A DNA stretch of 63,844 nt from an uncultured Bacteroidales bacterium. Lineage in GTDB: Bacteria > Bacteroidota > Bacteroidia > Bacteroidales > Paludibacteraceae. The notes beneath the pieces were generated by a model, which ran no database searches, had not been told where the DNA came from, and worked only from the letters and a program-made list of their open reading frames with translations. A program made the translations under genes and the position numbers. Positions 34,138 to 42,819 of the stretch are shown here, in pieces (the stretch's first letter is position 1; the number at the start of each line of letters is the position of its first letter). The stretch lies in the NCBI GenBank assembly GCA_902799705.1, contig CADCBP010000008.1, forward strand, positions 1 to 63,844. Reading direction: 5' to 3'.

Positions 34138-35985
34138 ATGGCTAAAAAGATAAAACCCTATTTGGATCAGGAGGGACGCGCATTACCGTATCCTTGGATT
34201 ATCAATACGATGTTGATGCTTGTCGGTGGCGCACAGACCTTACGTCTGCGGTTCTGGAGCCGTAAACCCCGTCATGCCGCAGAGAAGACGCTGCGCGACA
34301 TCCTAACCATCTCCCGCGATACTGTTTTCGGCAAGGAACATCATTTTGACCGTATTCTGTCCGCTACTTCTGCGGAGGATTTATTCCGGCTGTATCGGCT
34401 GTACGTACCGGTGAATGAGTCATTCGAGACCTTGCGTCCTTACGTTGAGCGCCACAAAAACGGTGAAGAGAATGTACTCTTCCCCGGTAAACCGGTCATG
34501 TATGCTACAACATCCGGTACAACGAGTGAACCCAAATGGATTCCTATGACCCACAAGTACCTAAAGGACGTGTATGGCAAGATGAGTCATGTATGGGCAT
34601 GGAATTTCGTTAAGCACCGCGACCGCGTATGTGGAGGGTATATCTTTACTACGGTAGGTAAGGAATGTGAGGGCTACGCGCCGGACGGCACATTGTACGG
34701 CGCGGTCAGCGGCGTGTTGGTGCGCGACCTGCCGGCTATCATCAAGAAGCATTATACCGCACCGGCGGCAGTGATGTCGATTCCTGACTATAGCGCGCGT
34801 AATTATACATTGATGCGTTTGGCCCTGCAACACCGCGATGTGACCATGTGGGCAACCGCCAATCCATCGACGATACTCGAGTTACTGCGCGTGATGAATG
34901 AGAACATAGACGATATGCTCCATGACATAGAGCACGGAACAATATGCGAGGACTTCGAAATTCCGTTTGCCATCCGCGATGAACTCGATGCCTATCTCTT
35001 CCCAAATCCGGAAAGAGCAGCGGAGTTACGCAAAATACTTGATGAAAAGGGACATTTATATCCTAAAGACTTCTGGCCGTGGTTACAGCTCCTCAGTACG
35101 TGGAAATGCGGTAACACAAAGATTTATATGGATAAGTATATGGACCAATTTGACTGGAACAAAACGTTTTACCAGGAATTAGGATATATCTCGACAGAGT
35201 GCCGTTTCGGTTTCTCGCTTGATGATACGAACGAGAGTGTGCTATTTCCGCATTTCCATTACTATGAGTTCGTAGAGGAGAGTGAACTGGATAGTCCGCG
35301 CAAGCATTTCCTGCAGATTGATGAGTTGGAGATGGGGAAACGTTATTGCGCGTACGTTACCACTTATGCGGGTTTGTTCCGTTATAATATGAACGACCTC
35401 GTAGAGGTGGGCGGTAAATACCTCAATACACCGACTGTACACATGGTGTCAAAGGTGAATGGTATTGTCTCGATGACAGGGGAGAAACTATATGAACCGC
35501 AATTCATGGACGCTGTGCATCAGGCGGAAGAAGAGACGGGCATGAAGACGAAATTCTTCGTTGGATTCGCCGATATTGAAGAGTCGAAATATCATTTCTA
35601 TTTTGAATTCGCAGACGAGAAAATACGTCAGGAGCAGGCGGAGCAGTTCACTAAAGTAGTGGATGAGAAACTCCAGCATATCAACCTCGAGTACGAAAGC
35701 AAACGCAAGTCCTTCCGTCTGCATGAGCCGGAGACGCACATATTATTGTCCAATGCTTATGCGCGTTTTAAAGCGGCGTGTCTGAAAGATGGCTTCCGGG
35801 ACGGGCAATTCAAATTCAATCTCTTGATGCAGGATGAGAAACGCCGTACGAAATTTAATCTGCTGCAACGCTGGGAGAACCGCTTTGAGCAGCTGAGCGA
35901 AAATATTATCAACAAAGCCGATCAAATTGATGAAAGACGTAAAGAGCGTGCTAAACGCCGAGAAAATAAAAGCCGTCGTGTTTGA
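34138..35985 (+). CDS. GH3 family adenylate-forming enzyme
   Basis: A 615-residue member of the GH3 auxin-responsive superfamily, acyl-adenylating enzymes that join carboxylic acids to amines. The ATP-binding motif is MYATTSGTTSEPKWIPMT (about 120), with YNMNDLVEVGGKY later and the C-terminal lid region VNGIVSMTGEKLYEPQF. Bacterial members have unknown substrates. The start at 34138 (MAKKIKPYLDQEG) follows the promoter; the ATG at 34090 lies inside the promoter and is rejected. A downstream HAD gene overlaps its end by about 59 bp. Confidence 0.88.
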   Translation: MAKKIKPYLDQEGRALPYPWIINTMLMLVGGAQTLRLRFWSRKPRHAAEKTLRDILTISRDTVFGKEHHFDRILSATSAEDLFRLYRLYVPVNESFETLRPYVERHKNGEENVLFPGKPVMYATTSGTTSEPKWIPMTHKYLKDVYGKMSHVWAWNFVKHRDRVCGGYIFTTVGKECEGYAPDGTLYGAVSGVLVRDLPAIIKKHYTAPAAVMSIPDYSARNYTLMRLALQHRDVTMWATANPSTILELLRVMNENIDDMLHDIEHGTICEDFEIPFAIRDELDAYLFPNPERAAELRKILDEKGHLYPKDFWPWLQLLSTWKCGNTKIYMDKYMDQFDWNKTFYQELGYISTECRFGFSLDDTNESVLFPHFHYYEFVEESELDSPRKHFLQIDELEMGKRYCAYVTTYAGLFRYNMNDLVEVGGKYLNTPTVHMVSKVNGIVSMTGEKLYEPQFMDAVHQAEEETGMKTKFFVGFADIEESKYHFYFEFADEKIRQEQAEQFTKVVDEKLQHINLEYESKRKSFRLHEPETHILLSNAYARFKAACLKDGFRDGQFKFNLLMQDEKRRTKFNLLQRWENRFEQLSENIINKADQIDERRKERAKRRENKSRRV

Positions 35986-36481
35986 CCTTGATGGCACGCT
36001 CTACGACAAGCGCGGCCTCAAATGGCGGATGGTGAAGCGCCTCTGGTGGTGCTTGCCTCTATTGGCGGCGGATCGCTTGGCGCGTGGGAAATACTGGAGG
36101 AAAATAGTTAAGACCCGTTGGCATCGTGAGGTATATCTGCCTGCGATGGTGGAACTGATCGGTGCGCATCAGTCGATACGGCCCGAAGCTATGAAAATTC
36201 TCGATGAATGCAGAGAAAAAGGCATCAAGACAGCCGTTTATTCCGACTATGGCTGCGTAGCAGAAAAACTCGCGGCGCTGCACATAGATGCTTCCCAATT
36301 TGACTTTCTCGTAGATGCTCCCTCGCTGGGCTTGCTCAAACCTTCGGCGAAAGCGGCACGCAAAGTAGTGGAGATGTTGGATGTCGCGCCCCAAGAGACC
36401 CTTTTCGTCGGTGATAGAGACGAGAAAGACGGTAAGGCTGCCAGAAGCGTCGGGGCGCAGTTTTATTTACTTGAAGATTAG
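35927..36481 (+). CDS. HAD family hydrolase
   Basis: A 184-residue haloacid dehalogenase-type phosphatase. Motif I is FDLDGTLYDK (about 20), motif II YSDYG (about 103), motif III the Lys in LLKPSAKAARK, and motif IV VGDRDEKDGKAA. The cap is small. The substrate is unknown. The ATG at 35927 overlaps the GH3 gene by 59 bp; a second ATG one codon later or a GTG near the first motif could be the real start. It is followed after one base by the acyltransferase gene. Confidence 0.85.
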   Translation: MMKDVKSVLNAEKIKAVVFDLDGTLYDKRGLKWRMVKRLWWCLPLLAADRLARGKYWRKIVKTRWHREVYLPAMVELIGAHQSIRPEAMKILDECREKGIKTAVYSDYGCVAEKLAALHIDASQFDFLVDAPSLGLLKPSAKAARKVVEMLDVAPQETLFVGDRDEKDGKAARSVGAQFYLLED

Positions 36482-36482
36482 C

Positions 36483-37340
36483 ATGGAGAACAAACGCTAT
36501 AGAGACTTGAGAGTCGTGCCTGGCACGTATGTTCCGCCCTTGATGACAGATTATCCGGAGGACGACCCGTATGTGGGTTTGTATAAACCTGTTTATGACC
36601 GTGATTATCCGGCTGTTGATGCCGATTACCCGTATGTGGATGACAGTTGGACGAACAAACTGAATCTGCTCTTGTGTTACTATTTCTTCTTGCCAATCAT
36701 GGGACTTGTCCTGCGCATTAAGTACGGATTGCGGTGGACGGGTAGGGAGAACCTCCGTAAATATAAGCAGCAGCTGGCTGGCGGCGCCATTACTATCGGA
36801 AATCATTGTTATCGTCATGATTGCACGTCTATACTTACAGCTGTCGGTGCTTGTGGCCGAACGGGAACACGTATTCCGATGTTTGCTCCGAATTTCAAGA
36901 CCAAAGATCAGTTTTTTCTGCGTATCGTAGGAGGTATTCCTATCCCTGCGCCGGAAGCAGGTATGAGTGCGATGAAGGCTTTTAATGCAGCTTTCGATGA
37001 GTTTCATCGCCGCGGGTATTGGTTTCATATCTTCCCGGAAGCCCGCCGATGGGATTGGTATAAACCTCTGCGTCCATTCAAGAAAGGTGCTTTTACTATG
37101 GCCTATAAGTATCGAATGCCGATTATCCCTTGTGCGGTGACCTATCGGGAACGGACGGGTGTTTGGCGTTGGTTAGGACCGAAAAATGAACCGCTGGTGC
37201 AAGTCGTGATCGGAGAACCTATTTTCCCCGATGAAACCGCACCGAGAGCGGCTGAAACAGAACGATTATTAAAAACTACACATGAGACTATATGTCGATT
37301 AGCAGGAATAGAGAAGAATTCGTGGCCGTCACAGCTCTGA
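36483..37340 (+). CDS. Lysophospholipid acyltransferase family (PlsC-like)
   Basis: A 285-residue membrane-associated acyltransferase. The catalytic H-x4-D is in IGNHCYRHDCTSI (about 115), and the acyl-acceptor motif is FPEARRWDWYKPLRPFKKGA (about 185). A hydrophobic segment (LLLCYYFFLPIMGLVL) precedes the catalytic domain. The N-terminal 50 residues are rich in Tyr, Asp and Pro (DYPEDDPYVGLYKPVYDRDY) and are not part of the fold. The start at 36483 lies one base after the HAD stop. It probably acylates a phospholipid or ornithine-lipid precursor; which one is not clear. Confidence 0.85.
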   Translation: MENKRYRDLRVVPGTYVPPLMTDYPEDDPYVGLYKPVYDRDYPAVDADYPYVDDSWTNKLNLLLCYYFFLPIMGLVLRIKYGLRWTGRENLRKYKQQLAGGAITIGNHCYRHDCTSILTAVGACGRTGTRIPMFAPNFKTKDQFFLRIVGGIPIPAPEAGMSAMKAFNAAFDEFHRRGYWFHIFPEARRWDWYKPLRPFKKGAFTMAYKYRMPIIPCAVTYRERTGVWRWLGPKNEPLVQVVIGEPIFPDETAPRAAETERLLKTTHETICRLAGIEKNSWPSQL

Positions 37341-38239
37341 TAGTTTCTATGATTATCTGGTCGGTTAGCGGCATTGCCATCAAGCATGCATTGCTGGTAT
37401 TACCGCCGTTGACGATGATTGTGATGCGCTTTATACCGTCGGTACTTCTGATGCTCGTCATCGGATTGGCATGCCGTAAGAGTACGTTATTCGGGCTACA
37501 GAAGATAGACCGGAAGGACTGGCCGCTGTTTTTGATAGCGGGTTTTTGTCAACCCTTCCTGTATTATCTGCTGGAAACCTTCACGTACGATGCTTTGCAT
37601 AGTCCGACTATCGCCGAGACATTGTTATCCACGAGTCCGTTGATTAGTCCGATTTTTGCGGCGGTCCTCTTGCGCGAACGGGTTACAAGGAATAATATCA
37701 TCGGAATTCTTGTTTCTACGGCCGGAGTATTTGCCCTGACGCTGATAGGAAGCAAAGACTATTCCATCGGTAGTTATTGGGGTATATTGTTGGCTTTCGC
37801 AGCTGTTTCTGCCGCTGTAATCGACTCCATTATGATGCGTAAGGTGCCTGCAAAATACACATCGCTGACCTTCATTTTCTACGCGCAAGTGGTAAGTCTT
37901 TTGTTCTTTATCCCGTTGTGGTGGTGTAAGGAAGGACCGCAAACGCTTCAATCATTGGACTGGAGTCAGTTGGCAGATATTAGCAGTCAGTTATCGGTTG
38001 CCTTGGGATGTGTAGCGTATCTGACGGTGTTTGCCAGCGTGATAGCATTTATTTTGTTCTGCTCCGCATTGCGTAAAGTGGGGGTGACACAAGCGAATGC
38101 CTTCAATAATATCCGTCCGGCATTTACAGCCCTGTGGATGTTCCTCTTTTTCGGCGAACATTTGCCTATAGGTAAGTGGATTGGCATGGTGTTAATCATT
38201 ATCGGCCTTTTTGTCTGCCAGAAAAAAGAAGTGCAATAA
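37292..38239 (+). CDS. EamA/DMT family transporter
   Basis: A 315-residue, ten-helix membrane protein of the drug/metabolite transporter superfamily with two EamA repeats (about 10-150 and 160-305). Typical lines are IIWSVSGIAIKHALLV, ETLLSTSPLISPIFAAVLLRE and NAFNNIRPAFTALWMFLFFGE. The substrate is unknown. The first ATG overlaps the acyltransferase gene by 49 bp; a later start would shorten the first helix. It ends the GH3 operon; a new promoter follows at 38271. Confidence 0.87.
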   Translation: MSISRNREEFVAVTALIVSMIIWSVSGIAIKHALLVLPPLTMIVMRFIPSVLLMLVIGLACRKSTLFGLQKIDRKDWPLFLIAGFCQPFLYYLLETFTYDALHSPTIAETLLSTSPLISPIFAAVLLRERVTRNNIIGILVSTAGVFALTLIGSKDYSIGSYWGILLAFAAVSAAVIDSIMMRKVPAKYTSLTFIFYAQVVSLLFFIPLWWCKEGPQTLQSLDWSQLADISSQLSVALGCVAYLTVFASVIAFILFCSALRKVGVTQANAFNNIRPAFTALWMFLFFGEHLPIGKWIGMVLIIIGLFVCQKKEVQ

Positions 38240-38270
38240 TATAAGAAAAAATATACGATTATTAAGAAAC

Positions 38271-38302
38271 TTTGCATATACGAATATAAATTCGTACTTT
38301 TG
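38271..38302 (+). promoter_or_regulatory. Promoter of the steroid-reductase-like gene set
   Basis: TTTG (38271-38274), 20-bp spacer, TACTTTTG (38295-38302); the ATG is at 38339, giving a leader of about 30 nt. Confidence 0.72.
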
Positions 38303-38338
38303 CAAATTATTTGTTCGAAAATCATAACAAACAATACT

Positions 38339-39148
38339 ATGCCGATAGAAAATATTTACTCTATTGATTTCTTTTACGATTTGTTGTACGTCATGTTCCT
38401 GATAGGACTGGTCGTATTTGTATCGTTGTATTTTGTGGATGCCGGTTATGGCAAGATGCGCTCAGAGAAATGGGGACCGGCGATTAGCAACAAAGTAGGA
38501 TGGCTCTTGATGGAATGTCCGGTATTCTTTGTAATGCTGTATCTGTACTTCAAGTCTTTTCCGCTTTATGGTGGGGTGACAAAGCAGGCTCCTTATTGGC
38601 TATTCTTTTTGTTCTTTGAGTTCCATTATTTGCAGCGCTCGTTTATTTTTCCGTTCTTATTGAAGGGCAAAAGTAAAATGCCGCTGATCATCATGCTGCT
38701 TTCTGTAGCATGGAATTTAATTAACGGATATATCCAGGGATTCTGGCTCTTCCATCTTGCGCCGCAATACTATCCGGAGTTATACACCACTTCATGGGTG
38801 ACTACACCGCAGTTCATTATCGGCACGATTATTTTCTTTACGGGATGGATTATTAATATGCATTCCGATCATGTAATTCGTCACTTGCGTCAACCGGGTG
38901 ATACCAATCATTACCTGCCGAAGAAAGGACTGTACAAATATGTTACAAGTGCAAATTACCTCGGTGAAATCACTGAATGGTTGGGATTTGCTATCCTTAC
39001 GTGGTCATTGGCCGGCCTGCTGTTCTTCTGGTTCAGCTGCTGTAACCTCGTCCCGCGTAGCAATGCAATATACAAGAAATATGAGGAAGAATTCCCCGAT
39101 GAATTCAACCGAAAGAAGTTGAAACGTATTATTCCGTTTATTTACTGA
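38339..39148 (+). CDS. 3-oxo-5-alpha-steroid 4-dehydrogenase (SRD5A) homologue
   Basis: A 269-residue protein with about six membrane segments and the C-terminal steroid 5-alpha-reductase domain. Hallmarks are FFEFHYLQRSFIFPFLLKGK near 100, SDHVIRHLRQPGD, YLPKKGLYKYVTSANYLGE and ITEWLGFAILTW, ending KYEEEFPDEFNRKKLKRIIP. These are the NADPH- and substrate-binding parts of eukaryotic SRD5A and of gut Bacteroidales 5-alpha-reductases acting on 3-oxo-delta-4 bile acids and steroids. The start at 38339 was chosen because the earlier ATG lies within the -7 element. The adjacent OYE and SDR genes strengthen the steroid link; activity is inferred. Confidence 0.85.
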   Translation: MPIENIYSIDFFYDLLYVMFLIGLVVFVSLYFVDAGYGKMRSEKWGPAISNKVGWLLMECPVFFVMLYLYFKSFPLYGGVTKQAPYWLFFLFFEFHYLQRSFIFPFLLKGKSKMPLIIMLLSVAWNLINGYIQGFWLFHLAPQYYPELYTTSWVTTPQFIIGTIIFFTGWIINMHSDHVIRHLRQPGDTNHYLPKKGLYKYVTSANYLGEITEWLGFAILTWSLAGLLFFWFSCCNLVPRSNAIYKKYEEEFPDEFNRKKLKRIIPFIY

Positions 39149-39150
39149 TA

Positions 39151-40470
39151 ATGGCTACAAAAAAGACCCAAGAGCCAGCGAATGAGTCGAAGCTCTTTAC
39201 GCCCTTCCAATTAGGGCCTGTTACGCTGCGGAATCGTATTATCCGCAGCGCTGCTTTTGAGAACATGGCGCGCGCAAATGCGCCGACAAAGGAATTGCAG
39301 GACTACCATGTTAGTGTCGCACGCGGCGGTGTAGGAATGACGACTGTCGCATATTGCGCTGTGGATTTGAGTGGTGTGTCGTTTGATGGACAACTCTATG
39401 TTCGCCCCGAAATCGTTCCTGACATGAAGAAGATGACCGATGCCATTCATGCCGAGGGCGCGAAAGCCAGCATTCAGTTGGGACACTGCGGAAATATGAC
39501 GCATTTCTATACCTGTCATTGTATGCCGGTGAGTGCTGATACCTGGTTTAATCTCTATAGCCCGACTATCCACCGTCGTCTAAAGGTAGCGGAGATCAAG
39601 AATCTCGTGAAGAAATTCGGCGAGGCGGTTGACTGGGCGCGTGAGTGCGGTTTCGATTGTGTGGAGATTCATGCGGGACATGCATATCTTATCTCCCAGT
39701 TCATCGCTCCGCGTACCAATCATCGTCATGATGAATACGGAGGCTCGTTCGAGAACCGCGTTCGTTTCATGAACGAGGTGTTGGACGAAGTGATGGCGCA
39801 CGCCGGTAACGATATGGCGGTAGTCGTCAAAACCAACATGTGGGATGACTGCTGGAAAGGCGTCAGTATCGAAGAGGGTATTCAGGTGGCGAAAGAGATA
39901 GCAAAGCACAAGGTACATGGTATCGTGCTTTCCGGCGGTACTGTAAGCCGTTCTCCGATGACGATTCTCGGCGGAGCTATGCCGTACAAGACCCTCGCGC
40001 ACTATATGAACATGAAGTCTTTCTGGTGGCTTAAAGCGGCATTGAACATACCCGGTGTACACCAGATTATGTTGCCGACACAGCCGTTCAAAGAGTTATA
40101 TTTCATGGACAAAGCAAAGCTTTTCCAGGAAGCACTCAAGGACACCAACGTACCTCTGATCTATGTCGGCGGTGTGCAGAGCGGCGATAACTGCCAGCAG
40201 ATCATGGACGAAGGTTTTGAACTCTTCCAGATAGCGCACGTACTGATTAAAGATCCGGATTTTGTCAAGCATATTCAGGAGAACCCGCATTACCATGCCG
40301 GTTGCGGTCGTTCCAACTACTGCGTAGGCCGTATGTACACGCTCGATATGAAATGTCATGAGTGTGTGGAGCGTGACGGCGAGAAGATTGCTCCGCGTAT
40401 CCAACGCGAGATTGCAGAACTCGAAGCGAATGCCAAGAAGTCCGTTGAACAACAGAAAGCAGGAAAGTAA
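39151..40470 (+). CDS. Old Yellow Enzyme-type NADH:flavin oxidoreductase (putative 5-beta-reductase)
   Basis: A 439-residue FMN TIM-barrel reductase. The N-terminus FTPFQLGPVTLRNRIIRSAA and the core block EIHAGHAYLISQFIAPRTN are characteristic. A C-terminal Cys set (CGRSNYCVGR then KCHEC, about 390-412) may bind an iron-sulfur cluster, though the spacing differs from the classical CxxCx3C. The FAD/NAD domains of BaiH or 2,4-dienoyl-CoA reductase are absent. In Parabacteroides and Bacteroides, an enzyme of this type is encoded with a 5-alpha-reductase and a 3-beta-hydroxysteroid dehydrogenase and acts as a 5-beta-reductase. It starts two bases after the reductase stop. Confidence 0.85.
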   Translation: MATKKTQEPANESKLFTPFQLGPVTLRNRIIRSAAFENMARANAPTKELQDYHVSVARGGVGMTTVAYCAVDLSGVSFDGQLYVRPEIVPDMKKMTDAIHAEGAKASIQLGHCGNMTHFYTCHCMPVSADTWFNLYSPTIHRRLKVAEIKNLVKKFGEAVDWARECGFDCVEIHAGHAYLISQFIAPRTNHRHDEYGGSFENRVRFMNEVLDEVMAHAGNDMAVVVKTNMWDDCWKGVSIEEGIQVAKEIAKHKVHGIVLSGGTVSRSPMTILGGAMPYKTLAHYMNMKSFWWLKAALNIPGVHQIMLPTQPFKELYFMDKAKLFQEALKDTNVPLIYVGGVQSGDNCQQIMDEGFELFQIAHVLIKDPDFVKHIQENPHYHAGCGRSNYCVGRMYTLDMKCHECVERDGEKIAPRIQREIAELEANAKKSVEQQKAGK

Positions 40471-40471
40471 G

Positions 40472-41299
40472 ATGTTAGCGTTAGTTACGGGTGCCTCCTC
40501 CGGCATCGGACTGCAATATGCTACGCAGTTAGCGCGGGATTATCACTGTGACTTGCTCCTCGTCAGCAACCAGGAGAAAGAGTTAGAGCAGGTAGCGAAA
40601 GACTTGGCTGCGCAATACAACGTGAAGACCATCGCGCGCTTTGCTGACCTGAGCCTCCCGGATGCGGCAGAAACGCTGCATGACTGGTGCGTGGAGAATA
40701 AGTATGTAGTGGACATTCTGGTAAATAACGCCGGTATATTCTTCTTTAATCCCTATTGCGAGACCTCCATGAAGCGCATAGAACTGATGCTGCAGCTACA
40801 CATGATTACGGTAGCAAAGATGACGCGTCTTTTTGCGGCGGATATGTGCAAGCGCGAGTTGACGGCAGAAGAGGCGGCACAACGTATATGTGGGCACAAG
40901 CGCATGCGCGGGTATATATTGAATATGAGTTCGATGTCCGCATGGATGGCTATGCCGGGTATTCAGACCTATAACGCCACGAAGGCTTTCATCTATAATT
41001 TCTCGAAATCCATCTGGTACGAATTGAAGCCGCAGAACGTAGGTATTACGGTGATGGCGCCGGGGGCTGTGGATACAGGTTTGTTCGGCCTCGCACCCAA
41101 TCTCCGTAGGTTAGCGGTCGCCCTGACGGTAAGTATTCCGCCGGAGAAACTGGTGAAACGCGCACTCAAGAAGATGTTCCGCAATAAAAAGGCGGACACT
41201 CCGGGCTTTATTAACTGGCTGAGTACACCGCTTCTCAAGCATACCCCGGACTGGATGCTCTTTCTCGCTCAAAAGAAATTAGCCCCGTTTATGCATTGA
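40472..41299 (+). CDS. Short-chain dehydrogenase (putative hydroxysteroid dehydrogenase)
   Basis: A 275-residue SDR. The cofactor motif is VTGASSGIGLQYA (about 5-17), the NNAG motif is VNNAGIFFFN (about 90), the catalytic Ser is in NMSSMSAW, and Tyr-Lys is in YNATKAF (about 168). It has an extended C-terminal region with hydrophobic helices (TPDWMLFLAQKKLAPF). The start at 40472 follows the OYE stop by one base. Together with the two upstream reductases it would fit a 3-beta-hydroxysteroid dehydrogenase; the substrate is inferred from context only. Confidence 0.85.
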   Translation: MLALVTGASSGIGLQYATQLARDYHCDLLLVSNQEKELEQVAKDLAAQYNVKTIARFADLSLPDAAETLHDWCVENKYVVDILVNNAGIFFFNPYCETSMKRIELMLQLHMITVAKMTRLFAADMCKRELTAEEAAQRICGHKRMRGYILNMSSMSAWMAMPGIQTYNATKAFIYNFSKSIWYELKPQNVGITVMAPGAVDTGLFGLAPNLRRLAVALTVSIPPEKLVKRALKKMFRNKKADTPGFINWLSTPLLKHTPDWMLFLAQKKLAPFMH

Positions 41300-41322
41300 T
41301 CGTTCCTTAGAGACTCGTTTTT

Positions 41323-42819
41323 ATGAAACGCTTAACCTTCTTATTCACACTCTGCTTGCTCGTTTTGTCTGCAAGCGCCAGCGTCATTACCTATACGGCA
41401 GATGACCAGACAATCTTCCCGAATCCGGAAAGAGGTTTTACGGATGAGTTAGGTGGAGAAACAATGCTCTCCGATACGAAAAATCACGTGGTTCAACCAG
41501 AAGCGGATTGGTATTTTGAGGAGTTCGCCGGCAAGCAAACACTCACCGTACTGATCTATTATTTAGGCAATTACAGGACCAAAGACCTGTCGGATAAGAT
41601 TCTGCAAGGCTTTGATGAAGACATGCAAATCCTTCGCGACAACGGCTTTAAGTGCGTGCTGCGTTTTGCCTATGATTGGAAATCCAAAAAAGATGCGGAA
41701 TTAACATGGGTGAAGCGGCATATTGAGCAGTTAAAACCTCATTTGGCTGCCAATTCCGATGTGATCTATGTGATGGAGACCGGCTTTGTAGGTCAGTGGG
41801 GCGAGTGGTACTATAGTTCAAATTTTGGGAATGAGACCCAGAAACTGAATAATAACCGTCGTCAGGTTTTGGAGGCGATGTTAGATGCCTGTCCGTCCAA
41901 CCGTTTCTTGCTGGTTCGTTATCCGCTTATCAAACTAAGCTATTTAGGCGATGAGGTACCTCTGAGCGCAGAAGAGGCGTTCTCGGGTTCAACCCGTGCC
42001 CGCATAGGACATCACAATGATGCGTTCCTTGCTGATTGGGGGAATGACGGAACATACGGCCGTGATGGCGACGGGCCTGATGATGACCCAATCCTTCGCC
42101 AGTACATTGCGGATGAAACCTTGTATGTGCCTAATGGCGGCGAGACGAATGTGGAGGGCTCTTTGGCAAGCCAGGTATATAAACAGGCAGAGAGCGAGAT
42201 GAGCAAATATCATTGGTCTTTCTGCGGTTATAGTTATTCGCGCGATGTGACAGACAAATGGCGTTCCTCCGGTATCTATGATAATCTGGATCGCAAGATG
42301 GGTTACCGCTATCAACTGACAACCGCTACTATCCCTTCGGCTGCTAATCCCGGAGGCGAAGCCCGCGTGGTACTGAAGATTAAGAATGCCGGATATGCAC
42401 CGCTCTATAATGAGCGTAAAGTGTATATTGTACTCAAGAACGGTAATAAGAGTTATTCCATCCCCTTGCAATCAGATCCCCGTCGATGGAAACCTAACGG
42501 GGTAGTAACGACGATAGATGAGACAATCACTATTCCTTCCGATGTTCCGAATGGCACATACCAACTCTTTTTACATCTGCCGGATGAGGCAGAGCGTTTG
42601 ACGGCTGATCCGCGATATGCTATTCGTTTTGCGAACGTAGGTACATGGGATGCGGAGTCGGGAATGAACAGGCTGAATGCCGAAGTGACTGTCACAAGGA
42701 CGGAGGACGTTGAGCAAACTCAAACCGCCCCGCAAGTACAGAAAATACTGCGAGACGGTCAGTTATTGATTCGCAAAGGTACTAAAACCTTTACTGCACA
42801 AGGCGTGGAACTATTTTAA
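41323..42819 (+). CDS. Secreted DUF4874/DUF4832 protein
   Basis: A 498-residue exported protein with a clear signal peptide (LTFLFTLCLLVLSASAS). The N-terminal half is DUF4874, a TIM-barrel-like domain marked by FPNPERGFTDELGG, and the middle is DUF4832 (YVMETGFVGQWGEWYYSS, FAGSTRARIG-type region). Such proteins resemble glycoside hydrolases, but no activity is established. The last 150 residues look like a beta-sandwich. No T9SS sorting domain is obvious. It lies 23 bp after the SDR gene. Its 3' end overlaps the convergent S41 protease gene by 9 bp. Confidence 0.82.
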   Translation: MKRLTFLFTLCLLVLSASASVITYTADDQTIFPNPERGFTDELGGETMLSDTKNHVVQPEADWYFEEFAGKQTLTVLIYYLGNYRTKDLSDKILQGFDEDMQILRDNGFKCVLRFAYDWKSKKDAELTWVKRHIEQLKPHLAANSDVIYVMETGFVGQWGEWYYSSNFGNETQKLNNNRRQVLEAMLDACPSNRFLLVRYPLIKLSYLGDEVPLSAEEAFSGSTRARIGHHNDAFLADWGNDGTYGRDGDGPDDDPILRQYIADETLYVPNGGETNVEGSLASQVYKQAESEMSKYHWSFCGYSYSRDVTDKWRSSGIYDNLDRKMGYRYQLTTATIPSAANPGGEARVVLKIKNAGYAPLYNERKVYIVLKNGNKSYSIPLQSDPRRWKPNGVVTTIDETITIPSDVPNGTYQLFLHLPDEAERLTADPRYAIRFANVGTWDAESGMNRLNAEVTVTRTEDVEQTQTAPQVQKILRDGQLLIRKGTKTFTAQGVELF

